Positions 36,401 to 47,770 of a stretch of DNA of 64,000 bases are shown piece after piece. The notes under the pieces were generated by a model. The model was given only the letters and a program-made list of their open reading frames with translations. It was not told where the DNA came from and did not search any database. The stretch is from Brachypodium distachyon. Taxonomy: Eukaryota > Streptophyta > Magnoliopsida > Poales > Poaceae. The translations under genes were made by a program, and so were the position numbers. The first letter of the stretch is position 1; every line of letters starts with the position of its first letter. The stretch is taken from assembly GCF_000005505.3 (NCBI RefSeq), contig NC_016132.3, positions 12,266,501 through 12,330,500 on the forward strand. The letters run 5' to 3'.

Positions 36401-36675
36401 AGGGCTATATAACTATTTAAATAAGATAGTTTTTCAACTCCAAAAATTATCCAAAAAATATGGGATAGCTCATTTATGCAATAAACCCCATTTGTAGTTA
36501 AACTCTATTGGTTTGAAGATCCAAAGCTCAAATGGGTGAAAACCCTAGGGTTTAATTTGAAATAAAATCTTTTACAGCCTTTTGAGATTCAAATTTGAAT
36601 TGAAATATGCAATTGTGGCATGATGCTCATGGATGCAATGCACATGAAAAAGTTTGAAATTTTTGGGATGTTACA
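33416..36675 (-). mobile_element. Solo LTR B (3.26 kb), inverted relative to A
   Basis: On the minus strand it begins TGTAACATCCC at 36675 and ends GCTTCA at 33416. The target duplication CTTCA is at 33411-33415 and 36676-36680. It is homologous to solo LTR A along its length but clearly diverged, with small extra duplications (for example two 'gtggattcgg' copies near 34450-34500). It splits an exon of the E2 antisense gene. Confidence 0.93.
36081..36103. promoter_or_regulatory. Palindrome with GTGGGCCCCAC in solo LTR B
   Basis: Two perfect 11-base arms (tgacaggtggg and complement) surround a central c. It is the counterpart of the palindrome at 26576-26598 in solo LTR A and fits a TCP-factor site. 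Confidence 0.6.
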
Positions 36676-38734
36676 CTTCACGAGTTACTCGCTCAGGGTC
36701 AACCCCCTAAGGTAAGCTGACGGTTCCTCCCCCCTTCTATCTACGAGTTTGTGCTTGCCTTGATTCCTTTGTTTCTCCGTTGACGCCTTGCAGGGACAGC
36801 GCTCCAGCCGGATCCGGCAAGAGGGGGAGAACCAACACTGCACCCGCCACGCCTAGCAAGAAACCACGCACCCGGGCCAGTGCAAGCACGCGGGTCAGCG
36901 ACGCCGCCACTATGCCCGCCGCCGACCCGGTCCCGGAGGAGGAGCCCGCAGCAGGTACGGTCACCTCTCTTGATTCCATTGTACACGCTCCTTTTGCACG
37001 CCGATCCTTAACCGTGTGTTTATCTTGGCTTGCAGGCAAGACCCAGCCTGCTGGGGACAGTCCGGCGGAAGAAGCCGGGACAGAGGGGGATAAGCCTCCC
37101 CCCACAAGCACGGCGACCCCGCTAGGTAATCACCCATAACTCCCTTGCGCTCGTCGTGGGGTACCCCATCTTAGCTTGGGATACTCATTCTGCTCTTGTT
37201 GCAAGTCCCGGTGCGCCCACCACGGGGGCGGACGACACCGTGATCGACCTCACCTCTGACGTCGAGGACGCAGAGCTGAGGGACGAGCCGGAGGTGGCTC
37301 CCGCGCCAAGCCCCGCAGCCCCAGATATGACGATGTTGGCACCCACCGCCACTACCAGAGTGGGGCTCGACGGCGCATCCCCAGCCCTGCAGGCCAGAGG
37401 CAGGGACCCCGCAGCCGCTCAGCAGGAGGCGACTCCTGTCGGGTGCGTGGCCCACCCACCAGACCCGCAACCCACTGGCGCGGGTGTGGAGGAAGACGTG
37501 GCTGGGGAGCAGCAGGCGGCTCTCCTGCAAGGGGACGATGCTCCGCCCGGCCAGACCATGGCAGCGGGGGTCTCGTCCTCGTCCGCCGCTACTTCCAGCC
37601 CGGACCTCGGCATCCTTGCCGGGGCGACTTGGGACCCAATCACCTGGGACCCAAGTATCTACGATCAGGGTTACCAGTTCCTCAACGCCATCAAGGAGCA
37701 GCAATTGGCATTCGTCACCTCGTTCAACAAGGTGAGGGAGCACCCCGAGCTCGCGAAGGGTCAGCTGGGCGAAGTGCGGCAGGAAGTCGAATGGGAGCGG
37801 CAGGAGCTCTCCTGGCTAAGGGAGGAGACCCGCCTGGCTTTGCAGGCTAGGGACGAGGCCGCAACGCCGGTAGTTCTCGAGGCAGAGCTCCACCGGCAAC
37901 TGGAGGCCCAACGCACGGAGCACCAGCGAGTACTAGACTCGCTGGCCGTGGCGTGGGAGAAGGCCAACAAGGAGCACGAGGAGGTGCTCGCAACAGCTCA
38001 AGCTCGCCACAACGAGAAGAGCGAGCTAGTCAGCAGCTACTCCTCCAAACTCCAGGCGCTGCGCACGAAGCTGGAGGAGCAGGCCAAGGCCGCGGAGGAC
38101 GCGGCAGCGGCGTCGGTGCGGCGAGAGAAGGAGCTCAATGCCGCCAATGAAAAGAGCGCCCATCTCGAGTCCGAATTGTCCACCGCCCGGGGTGGGAGCT
38201 CGTCAAGATGGGCGAGGACAACGTGGGCAAGGCTAAGGAGATCGTGCGAATCACGGATCTCCTCCGCAAGGCCAAGCATGTGGTGGCGTTGGTGCGCGGC
38301 AACCACGACAAGTTGGCGGAGCAGCGGCGGAGGGAGACCGAGAAGCTGCACGAGATTGCCCAGGCCGTACGCGAGTTGCTGTCGAAGTTCGAGCTGCAAG
38401 CCGTGAAGGTGGACGGTACGGATGTCAGCACGCTGATCCCGTTCTTCTTCGACATGGTGGGAAAGCTCGGGGCACTGGACGTGTGGATCTCCAAGTTCTG
38501 CGACGGGGAGATAGTGTCGTGCGCCAGGGAGATCGCTGAAATGATCCTCCCCGGGTGCACTACCACCACCCCAACTTCCCCTTCAAGACGCTGCTGGACG
38601 CGTGGTCGGACAGCGAGGACGGCCCCTCCCACACCAGGGCGGTAAGCAGGTTCGTCGAAGAAGTGCTGGAGCGGATGCAGAGGAAGCTGGAGCCGGAGCC
38701 CCCAGCGGAAGCCCCCGGCAACCGGCCGTCTTAG

Positions 38735-40154
38735 TCCCCTGCAAGCTTTGTTTTCATTTTGCTTCCTGCAAGTTGCGCTTGGCGCCGTTGAACAATTATG
38801 GTTTTATTAATCCATGTAATCATTTGCTTCTTTTAGAAATTTCGTTTTCTGGTTCTACTCGGTACTTGCTCCTGGAATTGACTCGCGGGGTGGATCCACC
38901 AGCCCTCGTGTGTTGCGCTTTGTGTTGCCGGGGACTCGCACGCTACCCACTTAACCAGACCAGGGACCCAGGACGGACCCGCGGTGCCAACCTGGGGCCA
39001 AGTAGCAGCGGCGAGCCACTCCGCTTGCAGGTTAGCTACTCCCAAGCACGCGCCTACGGGATGGACCCTCAAGCCATATGAGGAGCGCACTCCCCCCGCA
39101 AACGTCCTTTTAACACTCCAGCCACATGCAAGACCCGACCCACACCAACGAGCCAGCGTTGAGTATTAGAAAGCTAGGCGCCTAGGATAATGCACTTAGC
39201 TGTCTGTTCTCATGTTGAATGTATCAGCTTTGCACTTGGAACGCCTGCTGGAGGGGCGCGGCAAGGATGCTGTGGCAGTGCACCCATCGGCGCTGAGCAC
39301 TTATGGCATGCACCACCACAGGTCTCTGCGGCAACCCTCGCCTTGGAACCTCCTGTTGGAGGGATGCGGCAAGGGCATGGTGGCAGTGCACCCATCGGCA
39401 CTGAGCACGGATGGCATGCACCACCACCATGTCTCTGTGGCCTCCCTCGCCTTTGTAGCCATTTCCTTAGCTTTGCCCTGAGTTCCTCCGTGGCCACCAT
39501 GCCCTTTTGTAGGCACGGCGAAGAATCCTACCACCGCACGCGCCGAGCCACCACGGCACACGTGGCGACACCCTCCCGCGGTAAGAACCTTGATGCGGTC
39601 GCCATGCACCAGTGGCTGCCCGCTAGACGACACGGCCCATGAGTACTCCATGAGTATCACAGTGTGTCTGACCCCTAACCTTATCCTGCACGTCAGCTCC
39701 TTACCAAGCCCGAGATGCTGCAATTTTTTTCAAAATGCACAAAAAAAGGTACAGCACAGATAGCCCTCCTGCCTCCCAGCCCCCGGGCATAGAAGGGTCG
39801 ATACCAAACTTGGGTGTGAGCACTCTCCTATTCGCAAGACGCAGCTGCTGTGTGGTGCGCGTTGCGGGGAACCGGCAACGGCACGACCCCGTGCCGGAGT
39901 GATCCGGCAACGGGATTTTTCTTTTCGAGGCTCCGGCAGCCCCCTGGTCACAGCCAAGGATGGAAAGAGACTTCTGTGCACCTAGAGCAGGAGACAGAAG
40001 AGAAAACACGCAATAAACGAATCAACTTGAAATTCAGAGGAAAACACTTATCTTTATTCATAGAAACTAGCGGATTACCATCGGGGGTTGCCCAGCTACA
40101 CTAGTTCGAGAGGCATGCTGCAGCAGCATCACCCGTGGGTCAGGTTACGCCGCT
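38735..40154 (-). other. E2 spacer between integrase and antisense gene
   Basis: It holds a GC-rich block (38850-39180) shared, in opposite orientation, with Y (52384-53050) and in part with E1 (46205-46340). A two-copy repeat with period about 106 bp lies at 39241-39450, with 'gcagtgcacccatcggc' in each copy. The part from 39700 to 40154 is homologous to the E1 post-integrase spacer. Open frames here are not conserved between copies. Confidence 0.7.
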
Positions 40155-43100
40155 TCACGGGTAGAACTTGCGCAAGTGCTCAAGATTCTAGCTGTTTTGG
40201 CAAGCCTTCTTCGGTTTGCAGCCGGACAGGCCCCGGCCTAGTCACCAGCACTACCCGGAAGGGCCCCTCCCATTTCGGAGCCAACTTGTCCCTGGCCTTC
40301 GTTCCTTGTATCCGGCGCAGGACAAGGTCTCCGACCTCGAGCTCCCGGGTACGGACCCGCATGTCATGATAACGGCGGAGCGCCTGCTGATAGCGTGCAG
40401 CTCGTACAGCAGCCCGGCATCGAAGTTCTTCGATGAAGTTAAGATCGTCAACCCTCTGCTCGTGTTGGCTATGCTTGCCGTACGTGCGTACTCGAGGGGA
40501 TCCATGCTTGAGCTCGAGGGGCAGCACCGCTTCTACCCCGTAGACAAGGGCGAAAGGAGTTTCACCCGTTGCCCGGCTAGGTGTGGTCCTAATCGACCAC
40601 AGCACGGGCTGGAGTTCTTCGACCCAGTGCTTCCTGTGACCTTTGAGCTTGTCAAAGGTTCTCGTCTTGAGCCCCCGCAGCACCTCTGCGTTGGTTCGCT
40701 CCGCCTGTCCATTGCTCCTCGAGTGAGCAACAGAGGCGAAGTGGATCTTGGTGCCCATGTCCTTGGAACACGGCGCTCGTAAATTGTGTGCCATTATCGG
40801 TGATGATGCCGTTAGGCACACCAAACTGGCACCGGCTTGGAACACGGCGCTCGTAAATTGTGTGCCTGAGCGGTCACCTTCCGCACTGGTTCCACTTCCA
40901 CCGACTTGGAGAACTTGTCGATGGCCACGAGTAAATACTCGTAGCCGCCAACCGCTCTCGGCAACTTGCCGACGATGTCCAGCCCCCAGACCGCGAACGG
41001 CCAGGAGGATGGAATGACCTGCAGGGCTTGCGCCGGCTGGTTACTCTTCTTTGCATGGAACTGGCATGCCACGCACGTTTTGACTAGTTGCTCGGAATCG
41101 GCTAGCGCTGTAGGCCAGGAGAAGCCGTGCCGGAAAGCCTTGCCGGCTAGAGCCCGGGAGGCCACATGGTGCGAACATGTGCCTCGGTGTATGTCTTCCA
41201 GAAGTGCGCGCCCTTCATCTTGGGGCACGCAGAGGAGCTTTACTCCATTTGCACGTCTCCGGTAGAGATCCCCGTCCACCAGAGCATACATTTTGGCTTG
41301 CCGGGCTACGCACTCCGCGGCAACGTCGTCTTCAGGAAGGGCTTCCCCCTTGAGGTAGCGGGCGATGTCTACCGCCCAAGGAGCGGTTTCCCTCCTCATG
41401 CATGCCGCCACATCGGCGGCATGGACCTCCTCTGTTGCGGGGTTCACCTCGGTTGCCGGGGGGGGGGGGTGTTTCCTGGCAGCCGGCTTGGGAGTGACTG
41501 CTGAAGGCGTAGTCTGTCTGTGCCAGAACACCCCCGTCAGGACTTTCCGGCGCTCTGCTGCCCACTTGGACAGTTCATCAGCCGCGAAGTTGTCCCTGCG
41601 CTTGATGTGCTCGAATCGCAAACCCTTGAACTTTCATTCTAGCCTGTGGAATTCCTCCACGTACGCTGTCATCTGCGGGCAGTTGTACTCCTTGTTAACC
41701 TGGTTGATCACAAGTTGGGAATCCCCGCGAACAACCAGGCACTTGATATCGAGGGCGATCGCTTCTATCTTCTTTGGGTTGGCCTGAATCCCCCTGTGTG
41801 AAACCAAGAAGCCCAGAAGCTGCCCCGAGTCTACACCAAAGATGCATTTCTCAGGGTTCAACTTGAGCTTAATCCTGCTGAGATTATCAAACGTCTCCCG
41901 CAAGTCATCAATAAGCGAGTCCCCGCGCTTTGACTTGATGACGATATCATCCATGTAGGCCTCAACGTTTCAGCCTAGCTGGGGTCCCAAACACTCGCGC
42001 AACGCACGCTGGAATGTTGAGCCCGCGTTCTTCAACCCGAAAGGCATGCATGTGTAATAGTAGCAGCCAACCGGGGTGGTGAACACCGTTTTTTCCTCAT
42101 CCTCGACTGCCATCTTGATCTGATGGTAACCAGAAAAAGCGTCCAAAAAATACAACAAATCGCAACCGCCAGTGGAATCTATTATTTGATCAATGCGAGG
42201 TACAGGAAAATGGTCTTTAGGACATGCCAGATTAAGATCGGTAAAGTCTACACACAGGCGTAATTTATTTTCCCCCTTGGGTACTACAACTGGATTCGCT
42301 AACCAAGTGGGGTACAGTACTTCCCTCATAGCCCCCGCAGCCTTCAGCTTGTCCACTTCTTGCTTGATGAAGTCTTTGCGCTCCTGTGCTTGCCGGCGGA
42401 TCTTTTGCTTGACAGGGCGAACACGTCGATGCTCGATCACCTCCCTAGGGACTCCGGGAAGATCCGATGGCTCCCAAGCGAACACGTCGGCATTCTTCCG
42501 GAGGAAAGTGATGAGGGCGCTTTCCTATTTGGAATTGAGGTTTGCACCGATGGTGACGGTGCGCTCCGTGTTGCCGGCCTAGAGGGGCAGCTTCTTCACC
42601 TTGGCGGCCTCCTCATTGAGCTTATGGCCCTTGCCGAGGCGTGAGCTCGAGCTTGTCCTTCCCCCGGCAAGCTGCTATGGGGTAACACAAGCCTTCTTTG
42701 CTGCGGGGCAGTCGCCCGGCAGCGAGCCTTCGCTTCCGGCGACGCCTTCGTCACCAGAATCGGCTGCGGCAGTGGCCTTGACGACCTCGCCAACACACCA
42801 AGCCACGTCCTTGAGATTGCACTTGATGGACAAGACTCCATACGTGGACGGCATCTTCATCACGCCATAGGCGCAATGGTTTGCCGCCATGAACTTGATC
42901 AGCGCCAGCCGACCAAGGATCCCGTTGTACGGCAACGGGGTGGGAGCCACATCAAACACGATCTGTTCAGTTCTGAACGCTTCTCGGGACCTGAAGGTAA
43001 CCGGCAGCGTGATGCACCCAGGGGGCGCACGATCCCGGGGTTCACCCCGTTCCTGAACGGGTCGGTGGGCTTCATCTGCTCCAGCGGCAGCTGAAGCTTC

Positions 43101-43539
43101 TCCACCAACCTGGCGGACAGGAGGTTCAACCCCGCTACGTGGTCCACCAGCACCTTGGTCACCGTCATGTTGTTGATGATCGGTGAGACCACGAAGAGAA
43201 GAACCCCTGACCCCAGCTGCCGGGCTGGGTGGTCGTCAGAGTTGAAAGTGATCGGCACGTGCGACCACTTCAACGGCTGCTGCGGCTCCATGTCCGGCAA
43301 CAGTGCACACACCTTCCGAGTGAGGCGCTTGACCGCGCTATGGGATGAGAGAGCATAAGCTCCTCCATGGATGCAGGCGACGCAGCGGGGCTCCTGGAAG
43401 CCAGGCTTGTTGTCCTCACTGTAGTCAGACCTGCGCTGCTCCTTAGCGCAAGCCTTGTCTCGCCCCCGGGGAGGCCACTCCCTGCTGGCGCGGGCTTGGG
43501 CTCGACCCCCCTAGGCTTCCTCTCTGCTGGCATCCTCGC
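40155..43539 (-). pseudogene. pol: E2 pol: protease, reverse transcriptase, partial RNase H, integrase
   Basis: Protease lies around 43312-42700; its active site is damaged (VLVDHVAG where DSG or DTG is expected). Reverse transcriptase runs 42485-41850 with FLDAFSGYHQIKM and YMDDIVIKS; a stop sits at about 41970, just before the YMDD strand. At about 41760 the reading passes in frame from the RT thumb (PKKIEAIA) straight to the second RNase H (LDIKCLVVRGDSQLVINQV), so the connection and first RNase H are deleted. Integrase (41500-40155) keeps the CxxC zinc site (CVACQFHAKK), the first catalytic Asp (WGLDIVGKL) and SNGQAERTN, but the middle of the core is disrupted by a duplication and deletion at 40765-40870. 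Confidence 0.87.
40765..40870. repeat. Direct duplication in E2 integrase
   Basis: The string ggaacacggcgctcgtaaat, continuing with tgtgtgcc, occurs twice, at about 40767-40792 and 40838-40865. It destroys the region where the second catalytic Asp of integrase should be. Confidence 0.8.
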
Positions 43540-45156
43540 AGGCAGGCTTCGCTCCAGCTCCGGGGTCATTTGGGCAGTCGTGGGAGAGATGCCCGATGTC
43601 CCCGCAGTTGAAGCAGGCGCCGGCTGCTCGGCGCTCATCGTGGCGCTGCTCGCGCCTCTGCTTGATACCCTGCAGGATGCGGCAATCCTGCGCGTCATGG
43701 GTGGCATTGGCGTGGATGGGGCAGCGGGGCGCGTCGCCCGGCTTGCCACCAGACCCGCCAGCGGGTGAGGTCTTCTTCGCAGGCGTCGAGGCAGCCCCCG
43801 TTTCCGCGGCAAGCACTTGGTTCCCGCTGTGCTTCCGGGAGCCCTTCTTCTGCGAGCCCTCAGCGGGACTCGCGGCAGCCTTGGCTGCAAGTTCGGGCTC
43901 CAAGCGCCCTTCCTTGGCCATGGCACACTTGTGCGCCAAGGCGTAGAGCTCTTGCGTCGTCTAGATGCGGTGCGTGCTCAGCTTCTCACACATCTTGTGG
44001 TCAAGGACGTTGATGGCGAAGGTGTTGATGATGGCGGCAGCCTCCGCCTCAGGAATGGAGTAGGAGAGACTGGAGAAGCGGTTGACGAAGCTCCGCAATG
44101 TCTCCCCTGACTTCTGCCCAACGGTGTGCAGCTCCGCCATGGTTCCTGGGCGCTTGTAGCCGCCCTGGAACGCGCTCACAAACTGCTCGCGCACGTCAAC
44201 CCAAGAGGCTATGGACCCGGCGGGCAGGTTGAGCAGCCAGGTCCTCGCTGCTCCTTTGAGGACCATCGGGAACCAGTTGGCCCTGACCTTGTCGTCGGCG
44301 CCGATGGCATGCATCCCGAGGAAATCCTTGGGGTTCACGATCCCGTCGTACGTTCTAAGCGCTGGTGCTCGGAACTTGCGGGGCCATGTCACCCGGCGCA
44401 GCCGTCCTCGGCACCCATGGGAGCATCCTCCTGCTCCTCTGGGCATTGAAGTTCTGCCTCACGCCGGCATCGGCGCTCCAAGCGCAGGCAAAGGTCTTCT
44501 TGCTGGCTGGCGTTTAGGACGGCCCGCGCATCACCCTGTGTAACGGTCGGTGACGAATCCGAGGACCCCTCAGGATCCTCGCCTCTTGCCCTCCCTATGG
44601 GGGAGGGTTTTCTCCCTGCCCCGAGATGCGGGGCGCGTCTCCACGTTCTGCCCTCGGCCTGAACCAGCCGGGGCGCCTTGGCCTTGCGGCTGCTGGGCGG
44701 CGAGCGCAAGGAGCGCATCCAGCTCCGCACTCCATGCCTCATGCACCGGCGTGCCTTGCGGTGGCTCGTAGCGCACCATGACACGCGCGGCTATGATGGC
44801 CTCTACCGGGGTTTGGGCAGGAGGCTGCCGATTCTCTGACCGGCTGCCCTCCGCCCTGTCCCCCGGCGCCCTCGGGTGAGTGGGGCGGGATTCAGTCGGC
44901 GTCGCACACGACGCACTGTGCTCTTGGCACAGCTGCCGCTGCACGTCCTCGGCCCACGAGTGGACTCGTTGGCTGGCGCGGGCAATGTCATGGCCACGCG
45001 CGCGACTGGCTCTGGCTATGGGAGCCGCTGGCCCCCTCAGCCGGTTGTCCGCCGACAGCCGAGGAGGCGGAGGTGGCAGCTGCGACTGTTGTTGCACCCG
45101 GGAGGGCTCAGGGTTCTCCTGGCCTTGTGACGTGGGCTGCACGTCGTATGATCGCA
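43540..45156 (-). pseudogene. gag: E2 gag, broken by stops
   Basis: A plausible start is the Met at 45156 (MRSYDVQPTSQG), soon after LTR and primer site. A Pro/Arg-rich N-terminal part follows, then the gag core (WFPMVLKGAARTWLLNLP; EQFVSAFQGGY), a basic linker and a CCHC knuckle (CFNCGDIGHLSHDC) near 43570-43615. A stop interrupts after HRI at 43961 and another before the core near 44570. Compared with E1, the N-terminal part is preserved. Confidence 0.85.
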
Positions 45157-45279
45157 TGTGCGCCGCTGGGGCACCACGCGGGTCGATCCGAGAGTCATAG
45201 CTACGGGTTCTGTCATCGGAGAAGACGAAGCTGACGTAGCTGTAGACAACGGCACCGGTGGTCTCCGGTGAGCTCTCCA

Positions 45280-45305
45280 CATGCCCCCCTACAAGGCGCG
45301 CTAGA
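45280..45305 (-). other. E2 primer-binding site region
   Basis: Right after the 5' LTR the minus strand reads tctagcgcgccttgtagggg. Its position and form (agcgcgcc-gtagggg) resemble primer-binding sites of large grass gypsy elements. The tRNA is not assigned here. Confidence 0.6.
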
Positions 45306-46204
45306 TGTCGTAGCCCAGGGCTTAGACACCGGGGATGCGAGGCACCCCCTTTTTGGTTTGGCAGTGGGCGCTGGGGATACCTCCGGTGATCGCCGGCGAG
45401 GCCAATGACGAGCGTACGATGCACATGCCTCTTTACCCAGGTTCGGGCCACTTGAAGGTGTAAAACCCTACGTCCTGCTTCTAAGTTTGTATTAGCCAAT
45501 GAGTAAGTGTTTACAAGTTGCCGGGGACGGGCGCTCTCTTCCTTTTCTGCTAAGGGGCTACTTGCTACTTTCGGCTAAAGACCCGAACTCTAACTCCACT
45601 AAAGTGCAATCTAGAGAGAACCCAACCCACCCCGACCATTGGCGCTGGTCCTCCTATTATACTCAAGGGGATACCACATGTGCCTCGGGTGCATGGGGGA
45701 CAAGTGTCGGGCAAAGACCCTAGGCAGCTTGCAATTGCTGCACTGGCATGCATGCATGGTACGAAGCACTGTAACTCAGGCGGTCCGTGCCTTGGATTCA
45801 CAGCGGGCCACTCACTGTGGGCTGACTTGACAGGAAACCACCCTTCCGTCGGAGCATTTAATGCTTGCTTGTGCCATACTCCACGCCCTGACCAGCCCTG
45901 TGCAAAAGGTGCCTGCCGGGCGGCCACGTGGTGCCAATACTCTGCTTGCTCTAGGTGCTGGCCCTGTTGTAAGCGCCTACGCTAGGGAAGACCCTCCCCG
46001 GCAAGTGACCTTCCCGGAGGGCGCCCTGAAGGGAACCTTCGTGCTGCCATTCGAGGCAACCCCCGTAGCCCGGCTAGTCCTGCCGGGCTGTTGGCTTCCC
46101 GGGCAGCTTGCACCGGGCTGCCCGGGGTGCAGTCCTTGCGGGGAGCAAGCGAGGCGACCCACGCGTTGCGCAGTGGTGGTACCCCGGGTGCCACTGGTAC
46201 GACA
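45306..46204 (-). repeat. E2 5' LTR (899 bp)
   Basis: On the minus strand it begins TGTCGTACCAGTGG at 46204 and ends GGGCTACGACA at 45306. The terminal inverted repeat is TGTCG/CGACA. It matches the truncated 3' LTR at 31679-30947. Confidence 0.9.
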
Positions 46205-46545
46205 ACGTGCGTGCTGGGGTATTTAACCCGCAGGCGGAGTGACTAGCCGCTGTTGATTGGTCCTAGGTCAGCACCGCGGGTCCGTCTCGGGTCCCTAGTC
46301 TGGCCAAGCATGTGGTTGGTGAGTCCCAGGATACGCAAGGCTAAAACACGGGAAGGACAGAGCCCCTCCCCGGCAAGCTAGTTTTAGGCAAAGGAGCAAG
46401 TGAAAATAACATCGGATATATATTAAAGCTAGGCCAAAACAAGTTGACGAGTAACACTGATAATGACAAGGGTAAGCTAACACAAAAAGTTCTAAGGCAC
46501 CACGTGCCACTTGCAGGGAAATAAAAAAAATGAGAAGGAAGGGAA
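46205..46545 (+). other. E1 spacer remnant after E2
   Basis: It starts with the presumed duplication ACGTG and continues with the GC-rich block found in the Y and E2 spacers ('gggtccctagtctggccaag' here, 'gggtccctggtctggtcaag' in Y). It is much shorter than the matching part of E2, so part of it was deleted. Confidence 0.65.
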
Positions 46546-47770
46546 CTACGCGGGAGGTGCTCCCGGGGCGGCTGCGTCGCTGTCAGGGGTGTCCTCGGCA
46601 TCGGGGGCTTCTCCGGCAACCTCCTCAGCGGTGGCTTCGTCTTCATCGACCTTGCCCCGCATACGCGCCACCATCTCGTCCACGACGCCTTGCACCGCCT
46701 CCTGGTGGGTCTTGACCTCTTCCTCGTCCGACCAGGCATCGAAGACCGACTCGAACGGGAAGTCGGGGTGGGTGGAGTGGACCAGGGTGAGAATCTGCCG
46801 GCGACCGGCTTGGCCGCAAGGCCGACTTGCCGGTCCTCGAAGGCCGTGACACCGCTCTGTAAGCCGCTCAGCCGACCGAAGAAGTCGGCGAAGAATGAAG
46901 TGAACCTCCCCATGTATGCCCCATCGAAGGAAGCCACAGGGATGTCGAACCCCTGCAGCGCCTCCACCGCTGAGTCGGCCAGCTTCTTCAGCCTGGCCAC
47001 CTCCCCTGTCCTACAGGCCCGCAGCTCTATGCATGCACCGTGAGCCTCCTGAGTCTGTAGCTTGTGCTCGCGGCACTCAAACTTCAGCCTACCGATCTCC
47101 GACGCCTTCTTGGTGTTGTCGTCGTCGATCAGCCGGAGTTCCTGCCACACCATGTCGAGCTCGCCCTGAAGGGACGAGCTGGCATCTTGGGCGGCCTTGA
47201 GCTGCCCCGCAAGCTCGCGCTCCCGGGAGCGGGCCTGGTCCTGCAGCTCCTTCTCCCGGCATGCTGAGGCTTCGGCGACTGTTGCGGCCGGCGTCTCCAG
47301 CTCTCCGACCTCGCGGCAGAGGTGCTGGATCTCCAGGGAGTAGCCGGACAGTAAATCCGTCTTCTCTCAGAGACGCCCTTGGAACGAGTCTAGAGCCGCC
47401 AGGTGCTCCTCCTCGCTCTTGGCGTGTGTGGCCTTCACTAGCTCGAGCTCCCGCTGGTGCTCTTGCTGGAGATCTCTCAGCTGCTGGAGGACCTGCGCCT
47501 CCGGCACCCCTTGCACAACAGGCGTTGCCCCGGCTTGCCGCGCCTGCTAGCGCTCCTCCCGGTGCCCCTGCAGCTCGGTGCGCTGCTCCTCCGCCTCCCA
47601 TCACGCTGCGCCCAGTTCCGCCACTACGCGGGCATGATGCTGCTACGCGTCGTTGAAGAAATCGACGAACATCCGCTGCTGTTGTTGGATGTTGTCGATG
47701 ACTTGGTACCCTGCTGGAACATGCTGGGGTCGAAGGTGATCCGACCAGAAGTCCGCCCGGCAAGCTCCCC

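Larger units (their letters stand above)
32084..38734 (+). pseudogene. E2 antisense gene: gypsy-associated domain plus coiled coil, spliced, broken
   Basis: It is encoded opposite to gag-pol of its own element. After a basic start (MAPTAPKRGKGSK) there is an in-frame stop at 32158-32160. A globular part follows with VFGRFILAGFVPPYS, VALFRHYFYSRVE and HAGVAGLHDIIGSYPPCNEWG, resembling the Pfam family 'putative gypsy type transposon' (PF04195). Then come an acidic/Ala-rich linker, a long coiled coil (about 37670-38400) and a C-terminal part with FELQAVKVDGTDV and FPFKTLLDAWSDSED. Introns with GT-AG ends are visible at 36716-36793, 36954-37035 and 37126-37205. At least three frameshifts (near 32405, 32815 and 38200) and solo LTR B break it. 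Such extra genes are known from Tat elements; their role is unknown. Confidence 0.82.
30947..46204 (-). mobile_element. E2: Tat-type Ty3/gypsy retrotransposon, opposite strand
   Basis: Reading on the minus strand: 5' LTR 46204-45306, primer site, gag, pol, integrase ending at 40155, spacer, antisense gene (on the plus strand, 32084-38734), polypurine tract at 31693-31680, 3' LTR 31679-30947. The presumed target duplication on the right is ACGTG (46205-46209). Its left partner is missing because the outer end of the 3' LTR and adjoining E1 DNA are deleted. Without solo LTR B the length is about 12.0 kb, matching E1. Confidence 0.88.

Noticed and set aside
37156..38406. 416-codon open frame as a host coiled-coil gene
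   Set aside because: It is one exon of the E2 antisense gene. Homologous copies with the same layout occur at 46546-47760 and 53210-54076 within other retroelements.
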